A stretch of DNA of 64,000 nt. Source: Saprospiraceae bacterium. GTDB lineage: Bacteria; Bacteroidota; Bacteroidia; Chitinophagales; Saprospiraceae. This document shows, in pieces, positions 18,945-29,140 of this stretch; the first letter of the stretch is position 1, and the number at the start of each line of letters is the position of its first letter. Below the pieces are notes generated by a model. That model was not told where the DNA came from, searched no databases, and saw nothing but the letters and a program-made list of their open reading frames with translations. Made by a program: the position numbers and the translations under genes. The stretch is from assembly GCA_020848995.1 (NCBI GenBank), contig JADLHA010000044.1, forward strand, positions 1 through 64,000. The letters run 5' to 3'.

Positions 18945-18957
18945 AAACGACCGACCG

Positions 18958-20364
18958 ATGAAAAAAGTCAAGCAACTCAAATGGTACACCTGGACACTGA
19001 TTTTATTAATTCCCACCCTGATCGTTGCGGCCATATTCAAGGCCAAAGGCAAACCCAGAGGAGAAGAGGTCACTATGGAGCAGGTGCAGCGGCGGGATAT
19101 CGTTGAAACCGTCACGGCGAGCGGAAAAATCTTTCCGGAAACGGAAATTAAAATTTCTTCGGATGTCTCGGGTGAAATTGTCGAGTTGTTTGTCCGGGAA
19201 GGAGATTCCGTTCGCACGGGGCAGGTACTGGCCCGGGTCAATGCCGACGCTTATGAATCTGCAGTGGAGCGAAGCAGTGCGGGGGTGAAGGTTGCCAGGA
19301 CACAAGCCGTTGCCAGCAAAAACAGCATCGAGAGTTCGAAGCAAATGGTCGAGCAGGCGAGGTTGCAGCTCGATCTTGCCAGGCGCACACACCTGCGCAA
19401 TGAAGAACTCTTTCGGGGAGGGATCCTGGCGAAATCGGAGTACGAAGCATCGGAGACGAACCTGCGCAACCTGGAACTCTCCTTGCGCAATGCAGAGACG
19501 GCATTGAAAAATGCCATACGCACGGCGGAAGCAGCAGGCTACCAGGTAAGCGATGCCGAGGCTGTCCTGAAGGAACAGCGATCAAACCTGGGACGCACCG
19601 TGATCAAGGCGCCGGTCGACGGAATCATTTCCAGATTGAACGTCGAGAAAGGGGAACGCGTCGTTGGAACCATTCAGATGAGCGGCACGGAACTGATGCG
19701 CATCGCCGATCTCAATGCCATGGAAGTGCAGGTGGAAGTGAGCGAGAGCGACATTGTCCGCGTCGAAACCGGAGACGAGGCTGAAATTGAAGTGGATGCA
19801 TACGCAAACCGGAAGTTTTCGGGCCGTGTCAGCGAAGTGTCAAACTCGGCATCAAATCTCGGGAGTTTTGGCAGCACAGCATTGTCGACCGACCAGGTAT
19901 CCAAGTACATAGTGAAAGTGCGGATCGACAAGGCGAGTTACAGTGCATTAATGCAGGGAGGTAAGGTCCCGTTCCGGCCGGGTATGTCGGCAACTTCAGA
20001 GATCAAAACATCCCGCGTTGAAGGGGTAATCAGCATTCCGATACAAGCTGTGGTCGCATACGATCCGAACGAGCGTAAGTCCGCAAAGGGAGATAAGCCG
20101 GGTGAAGACAACGCGGTGCAAACGGTAGATTCAGATGCAGAGAGGCTGAGTACCTTCCGGGAAGCCGTTTTTGTCGTGATTGGGGATACGGTCGCGCGCA
20201 AGGATGTGGTTACGGGCATACAGGATACGGAGTTCATCGAAATCCTGGAGGGGCTCGAAGGTGGCGAGATGGTAGTCACCGGTCCCTATGCTGCCCTGTC
20301 GCGCCGGTTAAAGCCGGGCAGTCGAGTGCACAAAAAGAAGGAGGAGAAGGAGAAGGAAGACTGA
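18958..20364 (+). CDS. Periplasmic adaptor of a tripartite efflux system (MacA/HlyD-like)
   Basis: A 468-residue membrane fusion protein. One N-terminal membrane anchor (about 12-30, WTLILLIPTLIVAAIF) is followed by a lipoyl half (VTASGKIFPETEIKISSDVSGEIVEL), a long alpha hairpin (about 95-195), the second lipoyl half (VIKAPVDGIISRLNVEKGERV) and beta-barrel parts, then a strongly charged KKKEEKEKED tail. It links an inner membrane transporter with the TolC channel encoded just upstream. In related operons ABC transporter genes of the MacB type follow; here the next gene is convergent and unrelated, so the transporter must be elsewhere or has been lost. Confidence 0.92.
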   Translation: MKKVKQLKWYTWTLILLIPTLIVAAIFKAKGKPRGEEVTMEQVQRRDIVETVTASGKIFPETEIKISSDVSGEIVELFVREGDSVRTGQVLARVNADAYESAVERSSAGVKVARTQAVASKNSIESSKQMVEQARLQLDLARRTHLRNEELFRGGILAKSEYEASETNLRNLELSLRNAETALKNAIRTAEAAGYQVSDAEAVLKEQRSNLGRTVIKAPVDGIISRLNVEKGERVVGTIQMSGTELMRIADLNAMEVQVEVSESDIVRVETGDEAEIEVDAYANRKFSGRVSEVSNSASNLGSFGSTALSTDQVSKYIVKVRIDKASYSALMQGGKVPFRPGMSATSEIKTSRVEGVISIPIQAVVAYDPNERKSAKGDKPGEDNAVQTVDSDAERLSTFREAVFVVIGDTVARKDVVTGIQDTEFIEILEGLEGGEMVVTGPYAALSRRLKPGSRVHKKKEEKEKED

Positions 20365-20524
20365 TGCTTAAGAGGCAGGGTGCTTCTTTTCTTTTAGACC
20401 ATGTTTGAATGTACATGAGAACTCCCGGGGGAGGGACTTCCGGTTTGGTTATTGGGTGTGCTCTTACGAAGGGGTTCAGGCAATAGGCTCCGCATTTTTG
20501 GAGCAGATTATGGCTGCCTACAAT

Positions 20525-20575
20525 GCGTACAAACGATTGTTAGTATTCTGATCGTACGTACAAACGTTCGTTTAC
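20525..20575. repeat. Two direct copies of the CGTACAAACG motif
   Basis: GCGTACAAACGATTGTTAGT (20525-20544) and ACGTACAAACGTTCGTTTAC (20556-20575) share CGTACAAACG and match the 12923 palindrome at 16 and 15 of 20 bases. Centre-to-centre spacing is 31 bases, close to three helical turns. The second copy runs into the stop codon of the GH3 gene. Rest of the 20365-20571 gap: no gene. Confidence 0.55.
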
Positions 20576-22098
20576 TGACGGGAACCGGTTAGTTCAAGAA
20601 GCTCTTCCAGCAGGGTGCGCTGGTTAGAAAGGCGGGGAACTTTTTGCTGGGCCCCGATCTTGTTTTTGTCCTTGAGCCACCGGTAGAAGGTTCCGGAGGG
20701 CGCCACGTTCAGTTTCAACGGTTGCAGAGCCAGGTCGCCATAGCGCTTGGCTTCGTAATCTGAATTGACCTTTTTGAGGGCCTCGTCCAGTGCGGCAGCA
20801 AAAGCGGAAGGATCCCGAGGGGCAGTTTCAAATTCTACCAGCCACTCGTGCCCGCCTTTTGAGGAACTGCTCTGGAAAATTGGGGCAACGGTGTAGTCGG
20901 CCACTTTGACCCCAAATGCTTTACAGGTTTCCGAAAGCGCTGCATCGGTATTGGCCACCATGACTTCTTCGCCAAAAACGTTGATAAACTGCCGCGTCCG
21001 GCCGGTGATGACGATGCGGAATGGATTCAACGAGGTGAACTGCACTGTGTCGCCAATCTTATAACGGTACAATCCAGAGTTCGTCGTGATGACCACGGCG
21101 TAGTTTTTTCCAATTTCGACTTCTTCGAGGTACAGCGTTTTTGGATGTTCGCTTTCCCAATATTCCATGGGGATGAATTCGTAAAAGACGCCGTTGTCGA
21201 GCAGCAGCAACATATCGTCCCGAGAAATGTCGTCCTGGACGGCAAAGTAACCTTCCGACGCATTGTACGATTCGAGGTAATAAAAATCATCCGAAGGGAA
21301 GAATTCGCGGAAGGGTGCGCGGTAGGGAACAAAACTCACCGCGCCGTGAACGTAGACCTGCATCTGGGGCCATACGTCCAGGATGTGTTGCTTGCCGGTA
21401 TGATCCAGGATCTTGCGCAGCAGGACGAGCATCCACGTTGGTGTACCCGCTATCAACCTCACGTCGATGTCTGCTGCCCCTTCGGCGATGCGATCGAGCT
21501 TTTGCTCGAAGTCGGCCATCAGTGCCACGTCCATGCTCGGGTACAGTACTTTCAGGACCAGGGGATGCAGCCGCTGGTAGATGATGGCAGAAACATCTCC
21601 GGCTATGGTTCCAGGGCTCCCTCCGGGGGCAGAAGAGGAGCTGCCTGCAAGCAGGATGCACTTGCCTTCGAAGATCCTCGGCCGTGGTACGTTGTCGAAT
21701 ATGCTGGTGACCAGCCTCCACCCACCCCTGGAGTGGCAATGCCGGTGGTTGGCATCGCTAACGGGAATGAACTTGCTCTTATCTGCCGTAGTTCCCGAGG
21801 ATTTTGCAAAATACTTTACCCTCCCTGGCCAAAGTACGTCTCTTTCACCCGCCATCATCCGGTGGATATCGCCTTTGACGGTTTCGTAATCCTGAACCGG
21901 CAAAATTCCACGCCAGTCCGTTGTTTTGCGATACCGATCAAAACCATAGCGCAAGCCCCATTCTGTCGAAGCAGCCGTTCGCACAATTTTGCGCAGTTCT
22001 TTTGCCTGTGACTCCACCGGCCTTTCGATGAACGCACGCATCTGCGTGCGATGCACCTTCAGGTATTGACTCCACAGGGCGTTGAATAGCTTGCTCAT
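20572..22098 (-). CDS. GH3 auxin-responsive promoter family protein
   Basis: A 508-residue member of the GH3 acyl-adenylate superfamily. Motif YFAKSSGTTADKSKFIPVS (about 90-107) is the ATP/AMP binding loop; YNASEGYFAVQ and ITTNSGLYRYKIGDTVQF fit the second and third adenylation motifs. In plants such enzymes join amino acids to hormone acids; the bacterial substrates are unknown. Bacteroidota copies are common as single genes. It lies 61 bases after the MltD-like gene on the same strand, with a possible own promoter in the gap. Confidence 0.9.
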   Translation of the reverse strand: MSKLFNALWSQYLKVHRTQMRAFIERPVESQAKELRKIVRTAASTEWGLRYGFDRYRKTTDWRGILPVQDYETVKGDIHRMMAGERDVLWPGRVKYFAKSSGTTADKSKFIPVSDANHRHCHSRGGWRLVTSIFDNVPRPRIFEGKCILLAGSSSSAPGGSPGTIAGDVSAIIYQRLHPLVLKVLYPSMDVALMADFEQKLDRIAEGAADIDVRLIAGTPTWMLVLLRKILDHTGKQHILDVWPQMQVYVHGAVSFVPYRAPFREFFPSDDFYYLESYNASEGYFAVQDDISRDDMLLLLDNGVFYEFIPMEYWESEHPKTLYLEEVEIGKNYAVVITTNSGLYRYKIGDTVQFTSLNPFRIVITGRTRQFINVFGEEVMVANTDAALSETCKAFGVKVADYTVAPIFQSSSSKGGHEWLVEFETAPRDPSAFAAALDEALKKVNSDYEAKRYGDLALQPLKLNVAPSGTFYRWLKDKNKIGAQQKVPRLSNQRTLLEELLELTGSRQ

Positions 22099-22123
22099 CC
22101 AATAAATTGCGCTCGATCCGTTA

Positions 22124-22149
22124 CAAATGTACGCAAGAGTTCAGAGCAA
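22124..22149 (-). promoter_or_regulatory. Possible promoter of the GH3 gene
   Basis: Minus strand TACATTTG (22131-22124) matches the -7 consensus. A TTG at 22149-22147 is only 15 bases away, shorter than usual. Confidence 0.35.
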
Positions 22150-22159
22150 CGGAGTTCCG

Positions 22160-23110
22160 TCATTTTGGAATGCGTATGCGATAGATCTTTTTGGTGGGAT
22201 TGGGGAGGGCAGATTTGATCATCCAGGGGTTGTAAAGCTTGAGTTGGCGATAGGTGATCTGGTGCTGATGAGCAAAGTCGGCCAGGCTCGGGATGCCCTC
22301 CTGGACGGTTGTGACGGTATAGCCTTCCAAAGGGGGATATTGTTCCTTTTTCTGAAGGAAGAAGCCAAATTTGTCTGGATGCTTCATGATCTCCTTAATG
22401 GCCACAATGCGAAAAATGTAGCGGTTGGTCTCGTCGCTGAGGTTGAGGTCGTAATAGGAGGACTCCTTTTGCTCTTCCATGGCGCGCTGCAGAGCAGAAG
22501 GTCCCATGTTGTAAGCTGCTGCGGCGAGGGTCCAGGATCCGAACCGCTCCCGGAGTTTCCTCAGGTAGCCGCAGGCTGCACGGGTAGAGCGTTCGGGATC
22601 GTAGCGCTCGTCGACGTAAGGACTCACTTCGAGATCCAGCTCTCGGGCCGCCTCGTCGCGAAACTGCCAGATGCCCCTGGCCCCGGCGGAGGAGACGGCA
22701 TTGCGCAGGGAACTTTCCGCAACAGCCAGATATTTCAAGTCAGATGGGATGCCTTCCTCCGCAAAAATGCGGTCGAAAAGAGGGAAGAACCGAACGGCGA
22801 GCTTAAGGTGAAGTAAAGTACCGCTGTGCAGGTAGGTGTTGATCAACAACTCGCGTTCGAGGCGCTCCGCAACATCAAAATACTCCAGCGGAAGGTCCTC
22901 TCCGGCAAGATCGTACCGGTCAGCCAGTTTGACGGAGTAAATGGTCTGTGGAAGCGGGTCATACCGGGCATCAAAAGGCAGGTCACCCGAACTGGAAGTG
23001 AGCCAGAGAAGGCACATCAGCACTCCGGCCAGCAGACCACTTCCAAACAGGGCGTAGCCCCGCCCCGGCCTGAAAAGCCGATCCAAATTCCATTTATGTT
23101 TTTCGGCCAT
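22160..23110 (-). CDS. Lytic transglycosylase, MltD-like (SLT domain plus LysM-like end)
   Basis: 316 residues. An N-terminal membrane anchor (about 18-38) is followed by a transglycosylase SLT domain with LKYLAVAESSLRNAVSSAGA (catalytic Glu in AESS, near residue 130), GIWQF, DERYDPERSTRAACGYL and AAAYNMGPSALQRAM. The last 60 residues (YTVTTVQEGIPSLADFAHQH...) look like one LysM-like unit for glycan binding. The enzyme cleaves peptidoglycan strands to anhydro-muropeptides in the periplasm. The family often has two or three LysM units; here only one is evident. Confidence 0.9.
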   Translation of the reverse strand: MAEKHKWNLDRLFRPGRGYALFGSGLLAGVLMCLLWLTSSSGDLPFDARYDPLPQTIYSVKLADRYDLAGEDLPLEYFDVAERLERELLINTYLHSGTLLHLKLAVRFFPLFDRIFAEEGIPSDLKYLAVAESSLRNAVSSAGARGIWQFRDEAARELDLEVSPYVDERYDPERSTRAACGYLRKLRERFGSWTLAAAAYNMGPSALQRAMEEQKESSYYDLNLSDETNRYIFRIVAIKEIMKHPDKFGFFLQKKEQYPPLEGYTVTTVQEGIPSLADFAHQHQITYRQLKLYNPWMIKSALPNPTKKIYRIRIPK

Positions 23111-23149
23111 TATGGTATGAGCACAAAAGAGGTGCCATTTTCAGGTAAA

Positions 23150-23182
23150 ATTAAAAAACCCCGCCTTTATCAGAACGGGGCT
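23150..23182 (-). terminator. Intrinsic terminator of atpDC
   Basis: Read on the minus strand, GCCCCG, a loop, CGGGG followed by TTTTTTAA. It lies about 30 bases after the atpC stop codon and before the MltD-like gene. Confidence 0.85.
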
Positions 23183-23212
23183 TCGTTTCAATGGATTTCA
23201 GAGATATACAAA

Positions 23213-23458
23213 TTATTCTTGCGGTCGCACCAGGACGTTGACTTCATTTTTGAGCACTTCAACGAATCCTTTGCTGATGGAAAAGCGGTGTTTGATACCT
23301 TGCTGATCCGTTAGCACAATGACGCCTTTCCCCAGCGAAGATACGATCGGCGCGTGTTTTTCCAAGATTTCAAAAGGCCCCTGGGTTCCGGGGACGTTGA
23401 CCGCGCGGGCTTCCCCTTCGTAAAGCTGGCTGGTTGGCGTGAGGATGTAAACTTTCAT
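23213..23458 (-). CDS. atpC: ATP synthase F1 subunit epsilon
   Basis: An 81-residue beta-sandwich subunit (KVYILTPTSQLYEGEARAVNVPGTQGPFEILEKHAP as spaced family landmarks at residues 2-37). It couples the rotor to F1 and damps ATP hydrolysis. The usual C-terminal helical hairpin is missing, as in many short Bacteroidota forms. The start is ATG 23458, seven bases after the atpD stop; a longer open frame into atpD is not used. Confidence 0.93.
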   Translation of the reverse strand: MKVYILTPTSQLYEGEARAVNVPGTQGPFEILEKHAPIVSSLGKGVIVLTDQQGIKHRFSISKGFVEVLKNEVNVLVRPQE

Positions 23459-23465
23459 TGGTGCG

Positions 23466-24980
<1,515 letters not shown>

Positions 24981-25011
24981 TTAAATTTTCCTTGTGTTTT
25001 TAAAAGTCGCG

Positions 25012-25042
25012 CAAATATATGTACATCTTTGCCTGAGAGCAA
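25012..25042 (-). promoter_or_regulatory. Predicted promoter of atpDC
   Basis: Minus strand TTG (25042-25040), 20 bases, TATATTTG (25019-25012), both matching the Bacteroidota consensus with ideal spacing. Confidence 0.65.
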
Positions 25043-25058
25043 AAACATTGACAAAGCT

Positions 25059-26435
25059 TTGACAGATCATTCTTCCGCCAATCCTGAAACTGCCGGAGTG
25101 TTGCACCTGTTTGGCGATTTGGAGCAACGCCTGCTCGAGGGTGCCGGATTGGAGGGTGCGGAGGAACTGGCTTCCGGGATTATCCGGGCGGGCCTGCTGG
25201 TGCGTGGAGCTGCCGAGCAGCAGGCGATCAAGGAACTGCCCGACCCCCTGCCACCGCAATGGGTACTCCCCGAGTTGCATTCAATCTTTCGCGAAGCCTT
25301 GCTCCGGGATTTTCAGGAACTCCCACTGGAGTTTGCCTGGCTACTTCGAATGGTCCGGTGGCCACTGCCTGCAAATCTGCTCCCCGAGTTTATGTTCCAA
25401 CTGGGCCAAAAACCGGAATTTGCAGCAGAGCTTGTGCCGGTATTGGGTCCGCGGGGGCAGGCCCTGGCAGCTGCGTGGGAGGAGTTCGCCCTATATCGGG
25501 AAGCCCGGTGGGCTCAACCGCTATCGTTCCGCAACAAAGAACAGCGAAAATGGGCCTTTCGCCTGTGGCGCCTCAAGGACCCCAGCGCGGCGCTCCGATA
25601 CGCATGGTCGAACTCCGGGAGTCTCCGGGAGGCTGACCGCGAACACATTTTCGAAACCTTGTTGTTCAAAGTGCCTGTCGAAGATTGGATCGCCCTGCGC
25701 GATTTAGGGGGAGGGTCGCAGGGACTTCAGCAGCAGTGCTGGGTCAGGGCAGCTTGCCTGCATTTTCCCGAATACGGAGAAGAGGCCAAAGAGCGATTTC
25801 TCTTATGTGCCGGATCTGGAGACTGGTCATCATTCCGGTTTGTTGCAGATTCGGGCAAGCGCTACCGGTGGAAACCTGAACGGATGGTACAAACGGTGCC
25901 CCCGCAGTGGTTCGAAGACGAACCTGTGGCCCAGGCTTATTTTTGCTGGGTTCACCAGCGTGGATGGGTTAGGGAGTTCCTCAGTTCCCTTCAGGCCTCC
26001 GGCAAAGCCCCGGTCCGCGTTTGGTACTTCAAGTGGTTGTTGAGCCAGGGGCTTCTCAGCGGTGGCTTTCCAACGGATCTGCTCACCAACGGAATTCCGT
26101 TTGCGGAGATCACGCCCTGTTTAGAACAATGGTTGGATTGCTGTGGCGAGAAGATCGACCTTGAGGCGTTTTTGCGGGCAAGCGGGCATCACCAGCATTT
26201 TTGGTCAGATGGAGTCTGCCGCAGGATCCTTGCGCTGAATGAATCGGAACGTGTGCACCGGTATTTCGACCTGGAGGCTTTCTGGCAAAGGCTGCCCTTC
26301 AAAATCAATCCCGCATCACCTGTCGTGGCCGAGATCCCCGAGGAGTGCCGCATGGTGATGGGTCACGTTTTACATTTCGACTCGGTGATTCGCACCCGAC
26401 GCAGAATGCGAGAGATCCTTCCCCTTAAAAACTGA
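25059..26435 (+). CDS. Uncharacterised 458-residue protein (possibly DUF5691-related)
   Basis: A long cytosolic-looking protein rich in Trp, Leu, Glu and Pro, without signal peptide or membrane segment. Repeated helical motifs with aromatic anchors (LPDPLPPQWVLPELHS, FAWLLRMVRWPLP, WAFRLWRLKDPSAALRYAW) suggest an alpha-solenoid. Its wording recalls DUF5691, but I could not confirm this. The frame is open to a TTG at 24951, which lies within the divergent atpD gene and its promoter. No in-frame ATG exists before residue 100 or so, and TTG 25059 (giving MTDHSSANPE) is my choice. It converges with the amine oxidase gene (stop codons 21 bases apart). Confidence 0.6.
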   Translation: MTDHSSANPETAGVLHLFGDLEQRLLEGAGLEGAEELASGIIRAGLLVRGAAEQQAIKELPDPLPPQWVLPELHSIFREALLRDFQELPLEFAWLLRMVRWPLPANLLPEFMFQLGQKPEFAAELVPVLGPRGQALAAAWEEFALYREARWAQPLSFRNKEQRKWAFRLWRLKDPSAALRYAWSNSGSLREADREHIFETLLFKVPVEDWIALRDLGGGSQGLQQQCWVRAACLHFPEYGEEAKERFLLCAGSGDWSSFRFVADSGKRYRWKPERMVQTVPPQWFEDEPVAQAYFCWVHQRGWVREFLSSLQASGKAPVRVWYFKWLLSQGLLSGGFPTDLLTNGIPFAEITPCLEQWLDCCGEKIDLEAFLRASGHHQHFWSDGVCRRILALNESERVHRYFDLEAFWQRLPFKINPASPVVAEIPEECRMVMGHVLHFDSVIRTRRRMREILPLKN

Positions 26436-26456
26436 TGTGCGCTGACGCCGTTTTGC

Positions 26457-28103
26457 TTATCCAACTGATTGCGGAGCGAGGGCTTTAGCGACCGCCACGG
26501 CAGCCCGCCGGCCCGTTTCAGCAGCTCCGTTCATAAAGCCTTGAAATTCCTGACTGCAATGCTCACCTGCAAAGAACAGTTTGCCAGCGGGTTCCATTTC
26601 AAGTCCTGCCAGGGTAGTCCACTGTCCGGTTTTGTAACAACTGTAGCTGCTCTTTGCGAAAGGAAAGTCGAGCCAGTTAACAAACACATGTTTGTTCAAA
26701 AATTCTTTTTTGGATTTGGGAAATACCTTCTCCAGCTCGTTCACAAAATGGCGGATGGACTCCGCAGGCAGTGCGGTGTTCCACGAATGTGTAGGTGGCG
26801 CGATCTCACTTTTGTCCGATTGCTGTTTGAGATCGGTTGAATATTTGCCGCCAAAATAGCAAACGTATGCACCATTGGCATTGCCTTCCGTTTTATTGTA
26901 ACTGCTGTCCCATCCATTGATGATTTCAGGATGGAACAGGTAACCCATGGCTTTGTTTTTGACATTAGACCAGGGCGTGCCCGCATAGCCCAGTACCAGT
27001 TTGGTGTTCGTGCCGTATCCGAGTTCGCGTATGCATTTTAGTTTGGCCTCTGAAAGACCCCTGACGTTGAGTTTCAGTTCACGCAAAATGATAAAGGGAA
27101 TGGTGCACACGACACTTTTTGCGACCACTGATTTTCCATCACGGAAGGCAATGGTGTAAATGCCTTTGTCGTTTTCTGAAATGGCGATGACTTCGCTGTG
27201 GGTTTCTATGTGATCTTCGCCAATTTTTTCTACGAGGCGCTGAATGATTTTTGAATTGCCACCACGGATGCGGAAGCGCTCGTCGCTTTCTCCAAATACT
27301 TTGAATCCGCCGCTCGTGTCGGTATCGATCAGTGCTAAAAAGTTAAGTGTGGATTGTTCGGTACAGTCCAGGCCATATTCTGCAACAAAGGCAGCAGTAA
27401 GAAGGTCTTTCAGCCAACCCGCGCATTTGAGGGTGGCGATGTAATCGGAAAGCGGCATTTGGTCAAAGGCAACTGCTTCGGGTGTGTCGTAATTTTCACC
27501 CAGTGCGTCCCGGTCTTTCGCGATGGAAGCAGCAATTTTTTTAAACTCGACAATGATCTCGCGTTCGCTCCTTCGCTTGTTCTGAAAGAAGTAAACATCT
27601 TTAGTGAGTTTATTGCGCTTGCATTCTTCTTCGAGGTCAATAAGTTCGAGCTTGAATTCGCTTGCGAGGGCAAGCATGTCGCTATGGTTGGAATCAATAA
27701 AATCACCCCCGAATTCCGGAAAGATTCCGAGTTGCAGCGCATCGTTATAATGGGTGAGTATCCTTCCTCCAAGGCGCCGGCTTGCTTCGAAGATGCGGAA
27801 ATTGAGTCCCTTGCCCAGTAAATGGTTTGCACAGTTGAGTCCGGCGATGCCTGCGCCCAAAATGGCTACGTCGAGGATATCGGGTTCGGGCGCTTTCACC
27901 GGTTGCCGGCAGGAAGAAATCAGCGACGGCATACCTGCGACAAACACCGTTCCTAACGAAGCGGTGGCCGCATCGGCAATGAATTTGCGTCGTGCCGGAG
28001 ATGCGACACCGGATTCCAATCGGGTCTGGTGTTTCGATTGGGAAATGACCTGGTGGACCTCCCGGAGCAGGATCCGCAGAAATGGGGATTTTGCACGTTT
28101 CAT
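26457..28103 (-). CDS. Flavin monoamine oxidase family protein
   Basis: 548 residues. An N-terminal segment with a twin-arginine-like motif (ARRKFIADAATASLG) ends in LISSC, so it may be a Tat-exported lipoprotein. The FAD-binding Rossmann motif VAILGAGIAGLNCANHLL with FRIFEASRRLGGRI starts near residue 82. The amine-oxidase fold continues to the end, where LFFAGEHCSQEFQGFMNGAAETGRRAA forms the second FAD contact (about 508-534). The family oxidises primary or secondary amines or L-amino acids with release of peroxide; the exact substrate cannot be seen. Confidence 0.88.
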   Translation of the reverse strand: MKRAKSPFLRILLREVHQVISQSKHQTRLESGVASPARRKFIADAATASLGTVFVAGMPSLISSCRQPVKAPEPDILDVAILGAGIAGLNCANHLLGKGLNFRIFEASRRLGGRILTHYNDALQLGIFPEFGGDFIDSNHSDMLALASEFKLELIDLEEECKRNKLTKDVYFFQNKRRSEREIIVEFKKIAASIAKDRDALGENYDTPEAVAFDQMPLSDYIATLKCAGWLKDLLTAAFVAEYGLDCTEQSTLNFLALIDTDTSGGFKVFGESDERFRIRGGNSKIIQRLVEKIGEDHIETHSEVIAISENDKGIYTIAFRDGKSVVAKSVVCTIPFIILRELKLNVRGLSEAKLKCIRELGYGTNTKLVLGYAGTPWSNVKNKAMGYLFHPEIINGWDSSYNKTEGNANGAYVCYFGGKYSTDLKQQSDKSEIAPPTHSWNTALPAESIRHFVNELEKVFPKSKKEFLNKHVFVNWLDFPFAKSSYSCYKTGQWTTLAGLEMEPAGKLFFAGEHCSQEFQGFMNGAAETGRRAAVAVAKALAPQSVG

Positions 28104-28750
28104 TTGTGGGCATTTTATTTAAATCGCATGCCATTGGGCCACCAAGGAGATGGCCTGCCGGTCCGGTTAAAAAAGAAAGAGATAAAGATAGGGGCTCTTC
28201 TGCGCATTCCATTCGAAGGGACCCGAATAAATTTGAATATGCCTGAAGATCGCGTGCGTAAACTCGGCGGAACTTAAATCGCCATTATGACCTGTGAAAC
28301 AGCATGGTCAGCCCATGCCTGAAATGCGCTTTTCAGCAAGGTCGGAATGGGCACTAATGTCAGGGTGCCAGGGAACGAAGGCACCCTGGAAACCATAATT
28401 TTGGGTCATGACATTTCCCCCTGGCGATGGGCCCTGCAACGCGCTGAAGGCTTTTTCAGCTGCGCTGAAGGGCATTTGGGTTGACTGGCCTTTACAGGTA
28501 TTCACTGAGCAGCTTTGATCGGTGATCAACCGTTTTTTAGGCGGAGACCTTTTGCAATGAGGCTTCTTTAGGGTTATGCCACAGCTCATTTCACAATTCT
28601 TATAGCCTGAACATTCATGATCGCAAATCTGTTAACTCTGCTTTAGGAATTTGTTGCCTTATTTAGAATGGGGTGCTTTAACATGCATCATTAGATGCCT
28701 TGGATCAGAGTCGCCCGTTTCATTCATCATAGACCACAAAAAGGAAGTGG
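28104..28750. other. Long intergenic region with hairpins, no convincing gene
   Basis: About 650 bases between divergent genes. Frames in it are short and poorly biased. It contains a perfect hairpin CAGGGTGCC (28361-28369) / GGCACCCTG (28380-28388), a smaller one GCTGAA/TTCAGC (28443-28460), and two direct copies of GCGCTGAAGG (28441, 28462). It may be a decayed gene, a structured RNA or part of a dispersed repeat. Confidence 0.5.
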
Positions 28751-29041
28751 ATGATCAAATATGAATTTTCCGGAAGGGTGTGGCAGCATCCTTCTCCGGG
28801 TGGTTGGTTCTTCGTTTCGCTACCCGTCAAACTGACAGCAGAAATCAGGGAAAATCTGAAATGGCAGGAGGAAGGGTGGGGCAGGCTAAAAGCCACTGCA
28901 GGAATTGGGAGCCTTCTATGGAACACTGCAATTTGGTTTGACAAAAAGTCCAATACGTATTTACTTCCACTAAAGGCAAAGATCAGGGAACAGGCAAGTT
29001 TAGCTGCAAATTCGGATGTCAATATTGTTCTATGGCTGTAA
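28751..29041 (+). CDS. DUF1905 domain protein
   Basis: A 96-residue protein nearly filled by a DUF1905 domain: FSGRVWQHPSPGGWFFVSLP at the start, EEGWGRLKATAGIG in the middle, WFDKKSNTYLLPLKAKIR, and a last strand VNIVLWL. The fold is a small beta barrel; the function of the family is not established. An AAGGAAG stretch about eight bases before the ATG may act as ribosome-binding site. It converges with the giant gene (100 bases between stops). Confidence 0.85.
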   Translation: MIKYEFSGRVWQHPSPGGWFFVSLPVKLTAEIRENLKWQEEGWGRLKATAGIGSLLWNTAIWFDKKSNTYLLPLKAKIREQASLAANSDVNIVLWL

Positions 29042-29140
29042 AGAGCAATTGGTCATGGGGTGGGGTGTTGTGTAGTGGAGTAATCTCTACAATTGGAGCC
29101 ACCCCGCGAAATTCTTCCTTTGAATTCATACATGTCGAGA

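Noticed and set aside
26679..26696. AACAAACA-CA-TGTTTGTT inverted repeat resembling the palindromic motif
   Set aside because: It lies deep inside the amine oxidase gene, is explained by its codons (LNKHVFVN) and lacks the central ACGT of the other sites.
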